In this document: positions 9,663 to 20,214 of the stretch, in pieces
Layout: each line of letters begins with the position of its first letter
Numbering within the stretch: the stretch's first letter is position 1
Assembly (NCBI RefSeq): GCF_901709675.1
Contig: NC_051100.1
Coordinates: 13,004,286 to 13,068,285 of the forward strand
DNA length: 64,000 nucleotides
Reading direction: 5' to 3'
Source of the DNA: Syngnathus acus
Taxonomy: Eukaryota; Chordata; Actinopteri; Syngnathiformes; Syngnathidae
Program-made: the position numbers and the translations under genes
The notes under the pieces: generated by a model
What the model saw: the letters and a program-made list of their open reading frames with translations, nothing else
Databases searched by the model: none
What the model was told of the DNA's origin: nothing

Positions 9663-10548
9663 CAGTGGTCCCCAAACTTTTTTGCACCACGGACCGGTTA
9701 CGTGTCAGAAATATTTTCGCGGACCGGCCTTTATATGAATAAATATATTTATATATTTATTATTTAAATATTTATATATATAAATAGGATGAAATAAAAT
9801 GATACGACTGGCATAAAAACAAATATAAACCACATAAAAATAAAACGTTGAATTAGTGGGAGCACCGAGCTCTTTTCTCAGAAATGAGCCGTTCCCATCT
9901 AGGCGTAATCGGAGACAATGACACCCGAAGTGGTTAAGGTTTGTCTTTAAATGCAGGATGCTTGGTCTCCATGTGCCGAAGCAGGTTTGAAGGCTTCATT
10001 GCCTCGTTAGCTAGCCTTTCGCCACATATGCGGAGTGCACTTGGCGCGTCAGAGTCACCTGTGGCGATAAATCCATATTTTAAGTAGGACTCCAGAAATG
10101 TTCTTTTAAATGCAGCTTTCCTTTTCTTAGAAGTCGTAGCCTCTTCTTCTTCAGTGTCCTCATTGGACGTTTTTCCCTTTCCGAAGAAGCTTTCCAAACT
10201 TCTCTGTTTCTTGCTCATTTTTGCTTGCCTCGCGGGCTTGACTGTGGTGACATGTCACGTGACCGAGACGAGCGCCCTGTGTCAAGAGTCCTTATTTTTC
10301 AGATGCACCGACAGATGTAATTGGGAGAGATTCGCCAAATTTTTTATATTTTTCAAAATAAATTCTTACTCATTTTTGCTAGCTTTGCGGGCTCGACTGG
10401 GGAAACATGTCACGTGACCGGGACGAGCGTCTTAACCTGAATGAATTGATCGTCAATATTTTTTTTTTTTCCTGTGCGGCTCCGCGGCCCGGTACCAAGT
10501 GACCCACGGACCGGTACCGGTCCGCGGCCCGGTGGTTGGGGACCACTG
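9663..10548 (-). mobile_element. hAT element inside LINE ORF1, 8-bp TSD
   Basis: The ends are CAGTGGTCCCCAAAC at 9663 and GGTTGGGGACCACTG ending at 10548. The 8-mer ttctaacg occurs at 9655-9662 and 10549-10556. At 886 bp it is far shorter than an autonomous hAT, and it keeps only an N-terminal transposase frame on the minus strand. Confidence 0.92.
9934..10218 (-). pseudogene. hAT transposase N-terminal fragment with degenerate BED finger (94 aa)
   Basis: This is the start of a Buster/Charlie-type hAT transposase: a basic, acidic-patched N-terminus, a 'YLKYGFI' segment near residue 45, then a zinc finger ending LLRHMETKH near residues 80-88. The BED finger should have C-x2-C, but only the second cysteine remains (LRIC), with Leu at the first position, so zinc binding is doubtful. 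The frame stops soon after the finger and no DDE core follows. Confidence 0.65.
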
Positions 10549-11198
10549 TTCTAACGTTTCCTTTTAGCAAAGGCTTTGATGTGAGCTTTTGCTCTGCGGC
10601 AAAACTGCGTGAGTTTTGGAATCGGTATGGAAATGTTAAATCCCAGTTCTCTGTGTTTATTGTTGAAAAGCTGACCGACAGTACTGCGAAAACAGTTATT
10701 GTCAGAATGTTGAATGAGACAGTGAATGCAGAGGACATTTGTAATTTTCTGGGAAGATATTGCACGGTTAAAGGCCAGGCTATGAAGGTGAGAGATGAAG
10801 ATGGCATCTGGAATTGTTCCTGGCGGGTCCCCATTCAACAATGGGAGAACCCTCAGGGGTACCAGGGCCTGAAACATCTCCCATCAATGATAGTTTGGGG
10901 AGAAAACCGAGGCTACATATATTTTCAGGGCCAACCTAAGCTCTGCCGCAAGTGTGGACAGCATGGGCACCTTGCAGAAGCGTGTGAGCAAATAATATGT
11001 CGGAAATGTAGAGTTATTGGTCACACTTTCGAGTGTAGCAATGGCAGAAAGTGCCATCTCTGTGTAGAAACTGATCATCTCTACAGAAAGTGCCCAAGGT
11101 CTTTTGCCAACAAACTGAACGCCGGGAGAGAAATGACACAGGTGAAGGAAAATTAAGCGAACAAACATTTTGGAAATTCAAATTTCCCACCAAGGCCT

Positions 11199-11311
11199 GT
11201 GATTGGTGGAGAGGAAACGGGTGAGGAGGGAACAGGTGATGAGGGAACAGGTGACGAGGAAACAGGTGATGAGGGAACAGGTGACGAGAGAACAGGTAAC
11301 GAGGGAATAGA
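11199..11311 (+). repeat. 15-bp coding minisatellite
   Basis: About seven tandem copies of a 15-bp unit like GGAACAGGTGATGAG encode a Gly-Thr-Gly-Asp-Glu repeat. They lie in the acidic tail of the LINE ORF1 frame, downstream of its premature stop. Confidence 0.8.
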
Positions 11312-11603
11312 TGAGGAGAGTGAAAGGGAGGGGCATGTGCCACCCCCACCAACAGAGAACGCAGAGGAAATTGATGGAGTAGAAGAAATGCCTACAAGTA
11401 GTGGAGAGGAAACAAGTGAGGAAAGGGAAAGAGAGGGGCATGTGGTTAGCACACAAATGGAAAGTGACATGTCACAAGAAATAGCCACAGATGAGTTGAG
11501 TGCAGACACCCAGATTCCTTGAGCGCAAAAAGCTAAAAGACTCGCATCTGAACGGTCCTCTGAATCGCCATCGATGTTAGAGAAGAGAGGAAAGCCTGGG
11601 AGC

Positions 11604-11993
11604 TGCCACGACTCATCCCCGGTTGTTTTATTATGTGTAGTTTGTCATGGTTTCTGTCCGCGTCTGTGTACTCGCCCCTCCCTTCCTGTGTCTACTCGCA
11701 ATCAGTGTACTAATCACAGTCACCTGTCTCTCGTTACCTGTCTCTTATTTAAGTCCTGTCTGCGTGTCACTCCCTGTCGGATCGTTGTTGAAACCTTGTT
11801 TCTTGTTTCTTTTAGTTCCTGTCTTTATCAGTTCTGTTTCCGTTAGCCAGTCTGTCGGTCGGTCCGTTGAGTTATGTTAGTTTACCGGTTCTGTTGGGCT
11901 CGTTCCCCTGATCCTCCCTTCCAACTACCTTTTCCCTCAATAAACCCTGGTCCAAGCTGCATTTGGTTGCCCTGCTCCATTCCAATCCTGACA
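11604..11993 (+). mobile_element. LTR-like element (family also at 22416 and 41725)
   Basis: It shares with the two TSD-flanked copies (22416-22758 and 41725-42096) the order: a TGYCA start, 'ctcgcccctcc', 'ttacctgtctcttatttaag' promoter-like box, AATAAACCCTGG polyadenylation signal and a TGACA end. It interrupts the Tx1-like LINE after ORF1. No matching 5-bp TSD was found right at its ends. It may be the left LTR of a larger, deleted insertion that includes the following proline-rich repeat. Confidence 0.6.
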
Positions 11994-12540
11994 GAACGAT
12001 CCAACAGCTTCAGCGACCAGCGCCTGGACCAACCTCCTCCACCAGCTCCCGCCGTGACGCCTGATCCACGTCCGTCGTCGGAGCTTGTTCCAGCGCCACC
12101 GGCTCCGTGGCAGGCCGTCGGACTTCGCTCCAGCGACGCCGGACCCGCGGCCACCATCGGAGTTCCTCCCGGCGCCATCGGTTCCGCGGCCGTCATCGGA
12201 CTTCGCTCCAGCGACGCTGCACGCACGTGCGCCATCGGGATCCACCGTTGTGCCGCCGGATTTGCGGCTGTCGCTGGATCCGCGGCCGTCGCCGGACTTC
12301 GAGCCAGGTGCGCCGGACCCGTGATAGTCCCTGGCCCCGCTCCCACTGCTGCAGCGCGTGGTGGCTCCTACCGCTGCGCACAGCGCTGACTTCCAAATGA
12401 CGCTGATTGCGACTCTGACTTCCCGTGCCGTCGATTGCGGTTCAGACTCTCCGTTTTCCGCAGAGCGCGACTCTGCTTCCCGAGATTCTGCTGATTGCGG
12501 TTCTGTCCCCAAGTTTCCGCCGATTAGATTAGAGCTCTAA
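11994..12540 (+). repeat. Pro/Ala-rich coding-like minisatellite
   Basis: GC-rich sequence with imperfect repeats of about 45-48 bp built around 'cggacttcgctccagcgacg' (12085-12310). One frame (12085-12324) reads as Pro-Ala-Ser-rich repeats, but several frames on both strands are open, which is expected of GC-rich tandem repeats. It lies directly after an LTR-like end, so it may be retroelement leader. No function is proposed. Confidence 0.5.
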
Positions 12541-12550
12541 GTGTCTAGTG

Positions 12551-13593
12551 CAGGGGTGGGCAAACTACGGCCCGCGGGCCACATCCGGCCCACGGGGCCG
12601 TTTAATCCGGCCCGCCAAACCTGAATAAATTGTATTATTAATTTTTTTGGGGTCATTTTCCCTGCAATTACTATGTTTCCCCAGTAGATGGGGAAGCGCC
12701 CGCCCGCGCATTTACTCCCGGGAGCCGTGTCAGAAAGCTCGGTGCACACTCACAAGTGCGTGTGCGTGCGTACTCAGTAGTACGTAGTAATTTCATCTAT
12801 CAGTGCCGAATTTCGAGTGTAGGCTGTGACGTCAATATTCTCGTAATTCGCGCGCTGAGTTTTCAGATACAGTTTTACACTAATGCCACCCACAAACCTT
12901 CCCCTGGAATCCTTCCATTAAAACGAGTGGCCCGAAGAAAAGAAAGGTGGACTGTGAGTGCCGAATGTTAAAAAAGAGTGGACAATTTGGCTCGACCTAC
13001 GTGTGTGAGAAGACGTTCAGCCACATGAACGTCAACAAAGCCCGTCACAGATCTTGGTTAACGGACCGACACCTCGGCTCTATCCTAAAAATGACCACAA
13101 CAAATTTTACTCCAGACTATGATGCACTAGCCAAAAAGGGAAACCAACAATACTATTGATTTCTTTATTACTTTATTTAGATGTATTCTTTCACTGATTC
13201 TTCAAGATGATGTATTTGGTCAGAATGTTTGCCGTTGGATGTGATTTCGCCTCATTAGATAAACATATTTCATAAATCCGACCTGCAGGCGCTGAAGTGA
13301 TGGAAAATGTTATTCATCATAACAGTGTCGTATTTAATAAGAATCACTGACAGTAGTTTTTTGGTGAAATATTTTTTTAATGCTGTTAATAAATGCATTT
13401 GTTTTCAAAAAGCTTTTTTTTAATATCCATGCTTTAGTATCTACTAAAAGTAAAAACCTTTTATGCAATGACTTTTACATGTCATTTATATTACTTCACA
13501 CAAACACTACATCCATCTGCTCCTGGTTCGGCCCCCCGGTCAAAATTTAGAACCCAATTCGGCCCGCAAGTCAAAAAGTTTGCCCACCCCTGG
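12551..13593 (+). mobile_element. hAT element, complete ends, 8-bp TSD
   Basis: The ends are CAGGGGTGGGCAAAC at 12551 and GTTTGCCCACCCCTG ending at 13593. The 8-mer gtctagtg occurs at 12543-12550 and 13594-13601. Internal sequence is homologous to the remnant at 7737-8649. It keeps only the C-terminal end of a transposase frame. Confidence 0.92.
12947..13159 (+). pseudogene. hAT transposase C-terminal fragment (70 aa)
   Basis: This holds the hAT dimerisation-region signature around FGSTYVCEKTFSHMN, then a basic 'HRSWLTDRHLGSIL' segment and a terminal 'TTNFTPDYDALAKK' segment, as at the end of Charlie/ZBED-type transposases. The catalytic core is missing, so the element is non-autonomous and would need a transposase from elsewhere. 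Confidence 0.65.
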
Positions 13594-13601
13594 TCTAGTG
13601 T

Positions 13602-13797
13602 CTCCATAAAAACCCTCAATGCCGATGTGATTTTAATTCAAGAATGCGCCATACCCTTTTTAAGAAATTACAGACAGTGGGAGGAGATGTGGCCCTATCC
13701 ATCGTTATGGAGTGGGTCAAATGAAAACTGCAATGATGGATTGGCCATTTTAATAAATAACCCCCGAATTCTTTTAAACATGAGCACAGTGGAGTAA
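13602..13797 (+). pseudogene. Tx1-like LINE ORF2 endonuclease fragment
   Basis: In the frame that ends at 13797 the translation includes ADVILIQECAIP, then a Trp-rich stretch and 'WSGSNENCNDGLAILI'. This is the start of the apurinic-like endonuclease domain of Tx1-type LINE ORF2. It is truncated by a stop. Together with ORF1 (9477-11522) it marks one old LINE copy, now split by two hATs and one LTR insertion. Confidence 0.6.
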
Positions 13798-13868
13798 CAG
13801 ATCATGCACGGACCAGATTGCCACCCTGCGCATAATTATAACAGTCAATAGAATGGAACTCCCCCTTA

Positions 13869-15660
13869 TCCGTAAACTTCATAGATTATGAAAAAGCATT
13901 TGACAGTGTAGACAGAGAAACACTAGAAACTACTGAGACATTTTGGGATCCCAGAGAAGATCATCACTCTGATCCAAAGCACCTACCAGGGAATGTCATG
14001 CAAGGTTCTATATGCAGGCCAACTGTCAGAAAGCTCTGAGGTCAAGACCAGTGTTAGACAAGGATGCCTCCTATCGCCCTTAATGTTCCTCCTAGTCATA
14101 GACTGGATCATGACGACCACTACTACGGGCAGGAAAAACGGCATACAGTGGAACCTCTGGACACAACTAGACGACCTTGACTTTGCGGACACAACCACAA
14201 TCAGATGCAGGACAAGACTACCAACTAGCAACCACATCCCTTGGGGCGGGGTTAAGGATAAACCATAAGAAGACCAAACTGATGAGGATAAACACCTCAA
14301 CCAACAACCCAGTCACAGTAGAGGGCAATCCCATACAGGAGGTTGACTCCTTCACCTACCTCGGCAGCATCATAGATAGTCAGGGAGGCACAGACAGCGA
14401 TGTCACTGCGAGAGTAGGCAACGCCAGAGCAGCATTCATTATTCTAAAAAACATCTGGTCCTCCAAAGAAATAGCCACAACAACTAAAATGTGTATCTTC
14501 AACTCCAACGTGAAAAGCATCCTTCTCTACGGTTCAGAGACGTGGAGAAGCACGAAAAGGACGTGGCAGAAAATACAAACCTTCATCAACTTCCTGAGAC
14601 AGCTCAAGAAGTTCAACCTGCCTTCTACACTGCCATCATTCAGTCTGTCCTCTGCACCTCCATCACTGTCTGGTTTGGATCGGCCTCCAAACAAGACAAG
14701 CACAGACTGCAACGGACAATCAGGACTGCAGAAAAGATAATTGGAATCAACCTCCCATCTATCCAAGACTGGTACCTGTGCAGGACCAGGAAACGTGCAA
14801 GTAACATCTCTACAGACCCTTCTCACCCAGGTTGCAGTCTGTTCGAACTACTCCGCTCCGGACGGCGTTATAGAGCTCTGTACGCCAAAACCAGCAGACA
14901 CAGAGACAGCTTCTTCCCCCAGGCTGTCGCTCTGATGAACTCACACCACTCTTAGAGTCTTAGAGTCATTGCTGTGCAATAACATCCTGCTCTCCACACC
15001 TTTTTTGAATTGTCTACATTATTTGTACTGTGTGTCCTCTCTGCATCCATTGCAGCCTGGTCATCCTGGAAGAGGGATCCTCCTATCTGTGGTCTCTTCT
15101 CAAGGTTTCTCATTTCTCCTAGTTGGGGTTTTGAGTTTTTCCTTGCCCTCCTGGGAGTTTAAGATCAGGGGATGTTTGAGAATATTTGTCATTTTTCACA
15201 CGTGCTGAGTGTTGTCAGTCACCTAAATGTTGAACAGAGGCTGTGATGTACCGAAGTCAAATTCCTTGTTTGGCACGCTCAAACATGGCGAATAAAAATT
15301 CTTGAATCTTGAAACTGCTGTCTGAGGAGCATCTTCAGAATCAGATGGCCAGACAAAATCAGAAATGAAGAACTGTGGCAGACAGGAAGACAGGAGCCAG
15401 TAGAGAAACAAATCCTGAGGCGAAAGTGGGGACACACCCTGAGGAAACCGGCAGCTACTACCACACGCCAGGCCCTGACTTGGAACCCCCAGGGGAAGAG
15501 AAGGAGAGGACGGCTCAAAAACAGCTGGAGACGGGACACTGAGACAGAACTCAAGAGCCTTGGAATCAGCTGGGGGGAGGCAGAAAGGACTGCCCAAAAC
15601 CGCGTTAAATGGAGAAGAGTCGTCGGTGGCCTATGCTCCACGGGGAGCGATGGGCCTAAG
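13869..15660 (+). pseudogene. RTE-like LINE reverse transcriptase, broken
   Basis: The RT core appears as FIDYEKAFDSVDRETL (13876), then 'VKTSVRQGCLLSPLMFLLVIDW' in a shifted frame (about 14041-14106), the FAD box 'DLDFADT' in which the expected second Asp is lost, and 'FTYLGSIID' (14350). After an L2-like insertion (about 14590-15322) the C-terminus resumes with 'RRKWGHTLRKPA' and 'GRPKNSWRRDT'-like basic motifs, to about 15650. At least two frameshifts and the FADD change make it inactive. The 3' tail is a TTAAAG repeat that runs into a SINE. Confidence 0.75.
14590..15322 (+). mobile_element. L2/CR1-like LINE 3' end inserted in the RTE-like LINE
   Basis: The frame ending at 14955 encodes the C-terminal RT tail: 'SITVWFGSASKQDKH', 'RTAEKIIG', 'ASNISTDPSHPG', 'FPQAVALMNSHHS' and stop. 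A 3' UTR follows, ending in the direct repeat 'attcttgaatcttgaa'. The same 3' end recurs on the minus strand at 44395, 53645, 54046, 54244 and 59265/59866. Its 5' end is truncated, as expected of target-primed insertion. Confidence 0.8.
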
Positions 15661-15975
15661 TTAAAGTTAAAAAAGTTAAAGTCCCAATGATCGTCACACA
15701 CACACATCTGGGTGTGGTGAGATTTGTCCTCTGCATTTAACCCATCCCCGTGTGATTTTGATCCATCCCCTGGGGGAGAGGGGAGCAGTGAGCAGCAGCG
15801 GTGCCGCGCTCGGGAATCATTTGGCGATCTAACCCCCCAATTCCAACCCTTAATGCTGAGTGCCAAGCAGGGAGGCAATGGGTCCCATTTTTATAGTCTT
15901 TGGTATGACCCGGCCGGGGTTTGAACTCACAACCTTCCAGTCTCAGGGCGGACACTCTACCACTAGGCCACTGAG
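15661..15975 (-). mobile_element. tRNA-headed SINE (family A), minus
   Basis: Read on the minus strand it starts CTCAGTGGCCTAGTGGTAGA (box A), has box B GGTTCAAACCC-like sequence near 15920, a body of about 250 bp and a TTTAAC tail. The tail matches the TTAAAG tail of the adjacent RTE-like LINE. Other copies are at 46697-47007 (+) and 52409-52647 (-). Confidence 0.88.
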
Positions 15976-16059
15976 TAGGTAAGTAAGTAAGTAAGTGGTG
16001 GAGTAATATTTCATTATGATTTATTATGTGTTATACATTTGTGATCGCTGTGGAAAGTC

Positions 16060-16502
16060 TGTTGTGACTGACAAACAGGAGCAGAGGGGCCGAAACTTGT
16101 TGCCTCTGCTTGGCCCCAGTTGATCTCAAGCCGGCGATAAGAGGAAACCACCGGAGAAGACCTTTCTGCTGTTAGATGATGTGATGAAATGACGTGCAAA
16201 GTAGCTTATCTGTTAATGTCTGCTTGCAGAGACTCTGCAACAAGAACAGGTAAACAAGTGCTGATTTCCCCACCCCTTAGAATTATGTGACTTAGGGACC
16301 CAAAACCAAATAAAAGGAGGTTGATGGGAGAGCTGATTGGGAGTAGTTGAGACCAGCGTACGGCAAGCGTACGTCTCTCCTATTTCTCCTTGCGGGGGTA
16401 ATTGTGGGAGAACCATACAGCTCTCCTAATTCTCCTCGCAAGAAACCGAAAACGTCTTCTCTCCTTATTGTTTGTGAGATGTTTAGGAAAATAAACCTAA
16501 CA
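16060..16502 (+). mobile_element. possible solo LTR
   Basis: It runs from TGTTGTGACTGAC to AAACCTAACA with promoter-like 'ccaaataaaagg' near 16304 and AATAAA near 16490, the order expected in an LTR. No TSD was seen and no internal region adjoins it. Confidence 0.4.
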
Positions 16503-16574
16503 GTAAGTACAGTGGTGAAAGATAGGTTTGCGAGCAATGCTCTTCCATCATTCCTAGAATTTAGACAAGAATTT

Positions 16575-16944
16575 ATTTAAGCCGGTACGGAAAGAAGATT
16601 CGTTCCGAGTCTAACCGCTGTTCAAGTAATCAATCTATTGTTAGATTAATTCCGTCATTTCCGGACGCCAGTCCCTTTAAAATAAAAAAGACCCCGGTGT
16701 CGGTGTTGATCGCGGCTGTTTCAGCGGCTTTCTTTCCTATAAGATTTGGGGCTTTTGTTAACCGCTCGAAATAGATTTAGCTGTTTTTGTTAAGACCGCG
16801 GGGACTCGTTTATTTCCACTGGCATACACCCACGCTAGCTGAGCTTAACTTAACTATTTCGAACCAGATCTGACACTCCTTGATGTCAGGATTAAAGCTG
16901 TCTTCATTTAATAAAGAACTGAGCGATTTACAGTATAGATAAGC
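16575..16944 (-). mobile_element. diverged LTR fragment related to 26825 and 33205
   Basis: Several blocks match the LTRs at 26825 and 33205 in order: 'taagccgg', 'ttaattcc', 'tttgttaagacc', 'cgaaccagatctgacac' (16861) and 'ggattaaagctgtcttca' (16890). The 5' part is missing. It ends where the LINE at 16945 begins. Confidence 0.6.
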
Positions 16945-19497
16945 AAGGTGACGACTCCGTGGGGTTTGCGTGCCCCTATGATCCTAGGAGCTATGTTGTC
17001 TGGGGCTTCATGCCCCTGGTAGGGTCACCCATAGCGAAAGGGTCCTAGGTGAGGGGCCAGACAAAGCACGGCTCAGAAGACCCCTTATGATGAATAAAAT
17101 ATATGGACCTAGTTTTCCCTCGCCCGGACGCGGGTCACCGGGGCGCCCCTCTGGAGCCAGGCCTGGAGGTGGGGCTCAAAAGCGGGCGCCTGGTGGCCGG
17201 GCCTTCGCCCATGGGGCCCGGCCGGGCACAGCCCGGAAAGAAAACGTGGGTCCCCCTTCCCATGGGCTCACCACCTGTAGGAGGAGCCAAAGGGGTCGGG
17301 TGCAAAGCGAGCTTGGCGGCAGCCAAAGGTGGGGACCTTGGCGGTCTCATCCCCAGCTGCAGAAGCTGGCTCTTGGGACATGGAATGTCACGTCTTTGGC
17401 TGGAAAGGAGCCCGAGCTGGTGTGTGAGGCAGAAAAATTCCGACTAGACATAGTCGGACTTGCCTCCACACAGAGTTTGGGCTCTGGTACAAGCCCTCTC
17501 GAGAGGGGCTGGACTCTCTTCCACTCTGGAGTTGCCCACGGTGAGAGGCGTCGAGCAGGTGTGGGCATACTTATTGCCCCCCGGCTGGGCGCCTGCACAT
17601 TGGGGTTCACCCCGGTGAACGAGAGGGTAGCCTCCCTCCGCCTTCGGGTGGGGGGACGGGTCCTGACTGTTGTTTGTGCCTATGCACCGAACAGCAACTC
17701 AGAGTACCCACCCTTTTTGGGGTCCTTAGAAGAAGTGCTGGAGAGCGCTCCTTCTGGGGACTCGTTCTACTGGGCGACTTCATTGCTCACGTGGGCAATG
17801 AAAGTGAGACCTGGAAGGGCGTGATTGGGAGGAACGGCCCCCCCGATCTGAACCCGAGTGGTGTTCTATTATTGGACTTTTGTGCTCGACACGGATTTTC
17901 AATAATGAACACCATGTTCAAACATAAGGAATATGTTTGCACTTGGCACCAGGACACCCTAGGCCGCAGTTCGATGATCGACTTTGTAGTCGTGTCATCG
18001 GATTTGCGGCCGCGTGTTTTGGACACGCGGGTTGAGAGAGGGGCGGAGCTGTCAAGTGATCACCACCTGGTGGTGGGTTGGCTCCGATGGCTCCGATCAC
18101 AGAGGCAGGAGATGTCTTCGATGGCAAGCGACTTCTGCAGAAGGGCGCAAATCAGACACACAGCAAGTGTGGCTGAGATTCGCGCTCTTGCTCCAGTTTG
18201 GTCGTGCCTTTTATTGAGGAACAACAATGGGGCAAGTCTACATGAATGCATAGTTTCTTAGACAGGAAGGACATTTCATAATGACATCTCCTGACCACAG
18301 AACAACAGGGATACTATTATGGAAAGAGCAGTATGGTCGTCTCATGACTTTAGCTTAACAAAGATGTAGTCTTAGTGCCCCTGGGATGCATACCTCTGTG
18401 GCGTACTCATGACTTCTACTTAAATAAGACGTTTGTCTGCTTCAGCCATCCCATAACAACCTCATGATCTGTTCATGAATAGCTAACTAAGTAGTTTATT
18501 GTATAGCGTGACTCATGACTCCAGTCATGAGCTCCTTAGCCAGCCATATGCTCCCAAGTCATTATCACGAGGTCAAACTGTCACATACTGTGGAAGATCT
18601 TGCACACATAAGTAGATACATAGACTCCAATGATAAAAAATATATTTTTCCCAACAGTGGGGGAAGATGCCGGTCCGACCTGGCAGACCCAAACGCTCTG
18701 TGAGGGTTTTCTGGGAACGTCTAGCAGAATTCCCTGTCAGGAAGAGCTTCAACTCCCACCTCCGGCAGAGCTTTTCCCACGTCCCGGGGGAGGCAGGGAC
18801 ATTGAGTCCGAGTGGACCATGTTCCATTGTTGAGGCAGCTGACCGGAGCTGTGGCCGTAAGGTGGCTGGTGCCTGTCGTGGCGGCAATCCCCGAACCCGC
18901 TGGTGGACACCGGCGGTAAGGGATGCCGTCAAGCTGAAGAAGGAGTCCTATCGGGCCATTTTGGCCTGCGGGACTGCGGAGGCAGCCGACAGGTACCGGT
19001 TGGCCAAGCGGAACATGGCTTCGGCAGTTGCTGAGGAAAAAACCCGGGCGTGGGAGGAGTTTGGCGAGGCCATGGAGAATGACTTCCAGATGGCTTCGAG
19101 GAGATTCTGGTCCACCATCCGGCGTCTCAGGAGGGGGAAGCAGTGCACCGTCAACAGAGTGGGGTGGTGGTTCCCCTCTTTAAGAAGGGGGACTGGAGGG
19201 TGTGTTCCAACTACAGAGGAATCACACTCCTCAGCCTCCCTGGTAAGATCTATTCAGGGGTGCTGGAGAGGAGGGTCCATCGGGAGGTCGAACCTCGGAT
19301 TCAGGAGGAGCAGTGTGGCTTTTGTCATGGCCGTGGAACAGTGGAGCAGCTCTACACCTTCGGCAGGATCCTCGAGGGGGGATGGGAGTTCGCTCAACCA
19401 GTCCACGTGTGTTTTGTGGACTTGGAGAAGGCGTTCGACCGTGTCCCTCGGGAAGTTCTGTGGAGGGTGCTTCGGGAGTACGGGGTGCAGAGCCAAC
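16945..19497 (+). pseudogene. LINE with endonuclease and RT, broken and interrupted
   Basis: This is a non-LTR retrotransposon of a type common in fish, possibly I/Jockey-related; the clade is uncertain. A GC-rich leader (16945-17350) precedes the endonuclease: 'LALGTWNVTSLAGKE' (about 17360), '[10 protein letters not shown]', '[11 protein letters not shown]' and, after a frameshift near 17770, '[11 protein letters not shown]', '[10 protein letters not shown]' and '[11 protein letters not shown]' (to 18078). An insert at about 18094-18656 splits the frame. It resumes with 'MPVRPGRPKRS' and 'NPRTRWWTP'. A deletion near 19145 joins directly to RT motifs 'VVPLFKKGDW', 'NYRGITLLSLPGKIY' and 'CFVDLEKAFDRVPR'. 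Sequence is lost after 19497, so the RT catalytic FADD box is absent. Confidence 0.8.
18094..18656 (-). mobile_element. LTR-like insertion in the LINE
   Basis: The LINE endonuclease frame breaks after 'WLRW' (near 18093) and picks up at 'MPVRPGRP' (18667). The insert reads on the minus strand from TGTTGGGAAAA, with AATAAA near 18211-18216, which suits a solo LTR. The left edge and TSD were not fixed. Confidence 0.45.
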
Positions 19498-19539
19498 CAG
19501 GGATGAGAACAGCAAATGAAAAAAAACCCTGAAAAGTAG

Positions 19540-19790
19540 CCAGGGTTTGGGGGCTGCATGCCCCACTGGGGGGGCGAAGGCCCCCCCATTGGGGGGGCCT
19601 GTGCCCCCACCCACTTGCCGCAGGGGGCCAGGGGCCACAGGCCCCCCCAATTGGGGCCGCAGTGGGCCAGGGGCAACAGGCCCCCATTGCGGGCTGCAGG
19701 GGCCACAGGCCCCTATTGGGGGGACAGGGCCCACAGCCCCCCATTCGGGGCCGCAGGGGGCCAGGGGCAATGCCCTGGAGGGGGCTCAGG
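19540..19790. repeat. GC-rich minisatellite with G/C runs
   Basis: Imperfect ~30-bp tandem units alternate runs of 4-7 G with runs of 4-7 C ('ggggggcctgtgcccccac', 'ggggccacaggccccc'). It could form hairpins or G-quadruplexes. It abuts the truncated LINE end. All reading frames through it are open, so coding appearance here is not evidence of a gene. Confidence 0.75.
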
Positions 19791-20214
19791 GGGATAAAGT
19801 TCCCTGGAAACTCCTGGATTTTGGCAGTATAGCAACCCCAAAACCATTAATTTCATCACTCAATTTCAACAGTTTTGTTAAAAAATATTCCTGCTTGGTG
19901 GGCTACCAAGGTGGATATACGTAATACAGTCAAGCCTCGGTTTTCGACCACAATCGGTTCCAGAAGGCGGTTCGAGAAGCGAGTCGGTGGAATTCCGAAT
20001 CTATTTTCCCATAACAAATAATGGAACATTTTTAATCCCATCCAATGCTTTAAGCATTTTTTCATTTGCGCATTTCTGTCAGATCGCGCAACCGCAGCGC
20101 ACCACCGAACGGGCAACCGTAGCGCGTCGCCAACCGCGCAACTGCACCGCGCTGGTCGCATTATTGTGACAGAGCCGTCGCTGAAATTTAGAAAACATTT
20201 TTAAACTCCTGATG

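Larger units (their letters stand above)
9477..11522 (+). pseudogene. Tx1-like LINE ORF1 (CCHC protein) split by a hAT
   Basis: ORF1 proteins of Tx1/L1-type LINEs bind RNA as retrotransposition intermediates. The frame opens at 9477 and runs to codon ACG at 9660-9662. It is interrupted by a hAT (9663-10548) and resumes in the same phase at 10557. Removing the hAT and one TSD copy leaves one frame of about 260 codons. The C-terminal half has three zinc knuckles, starting [14 protein letters not shown] (about 10951). A TAA at 11154-11156 ends it. The same frame continues open to 11522 as an acidic, repeat-rich tail, so the TAA looks like a premature stop. An ORF2 fragment lies at 13602, as expected for such a LINE. 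Confidence 0.75.

Noticed and set aside
11874-12512. Long overlapping frames on both strands
   Set aside because: The region is a GC-rich tandem repeat, so all six frames tend to stay open. No domain was recognised.
19231-19924. Open Gly/Pro-rich frames on both strands
   Set aside because: They are products of the G-run/C-run minisatellite and a truncated LINE end.
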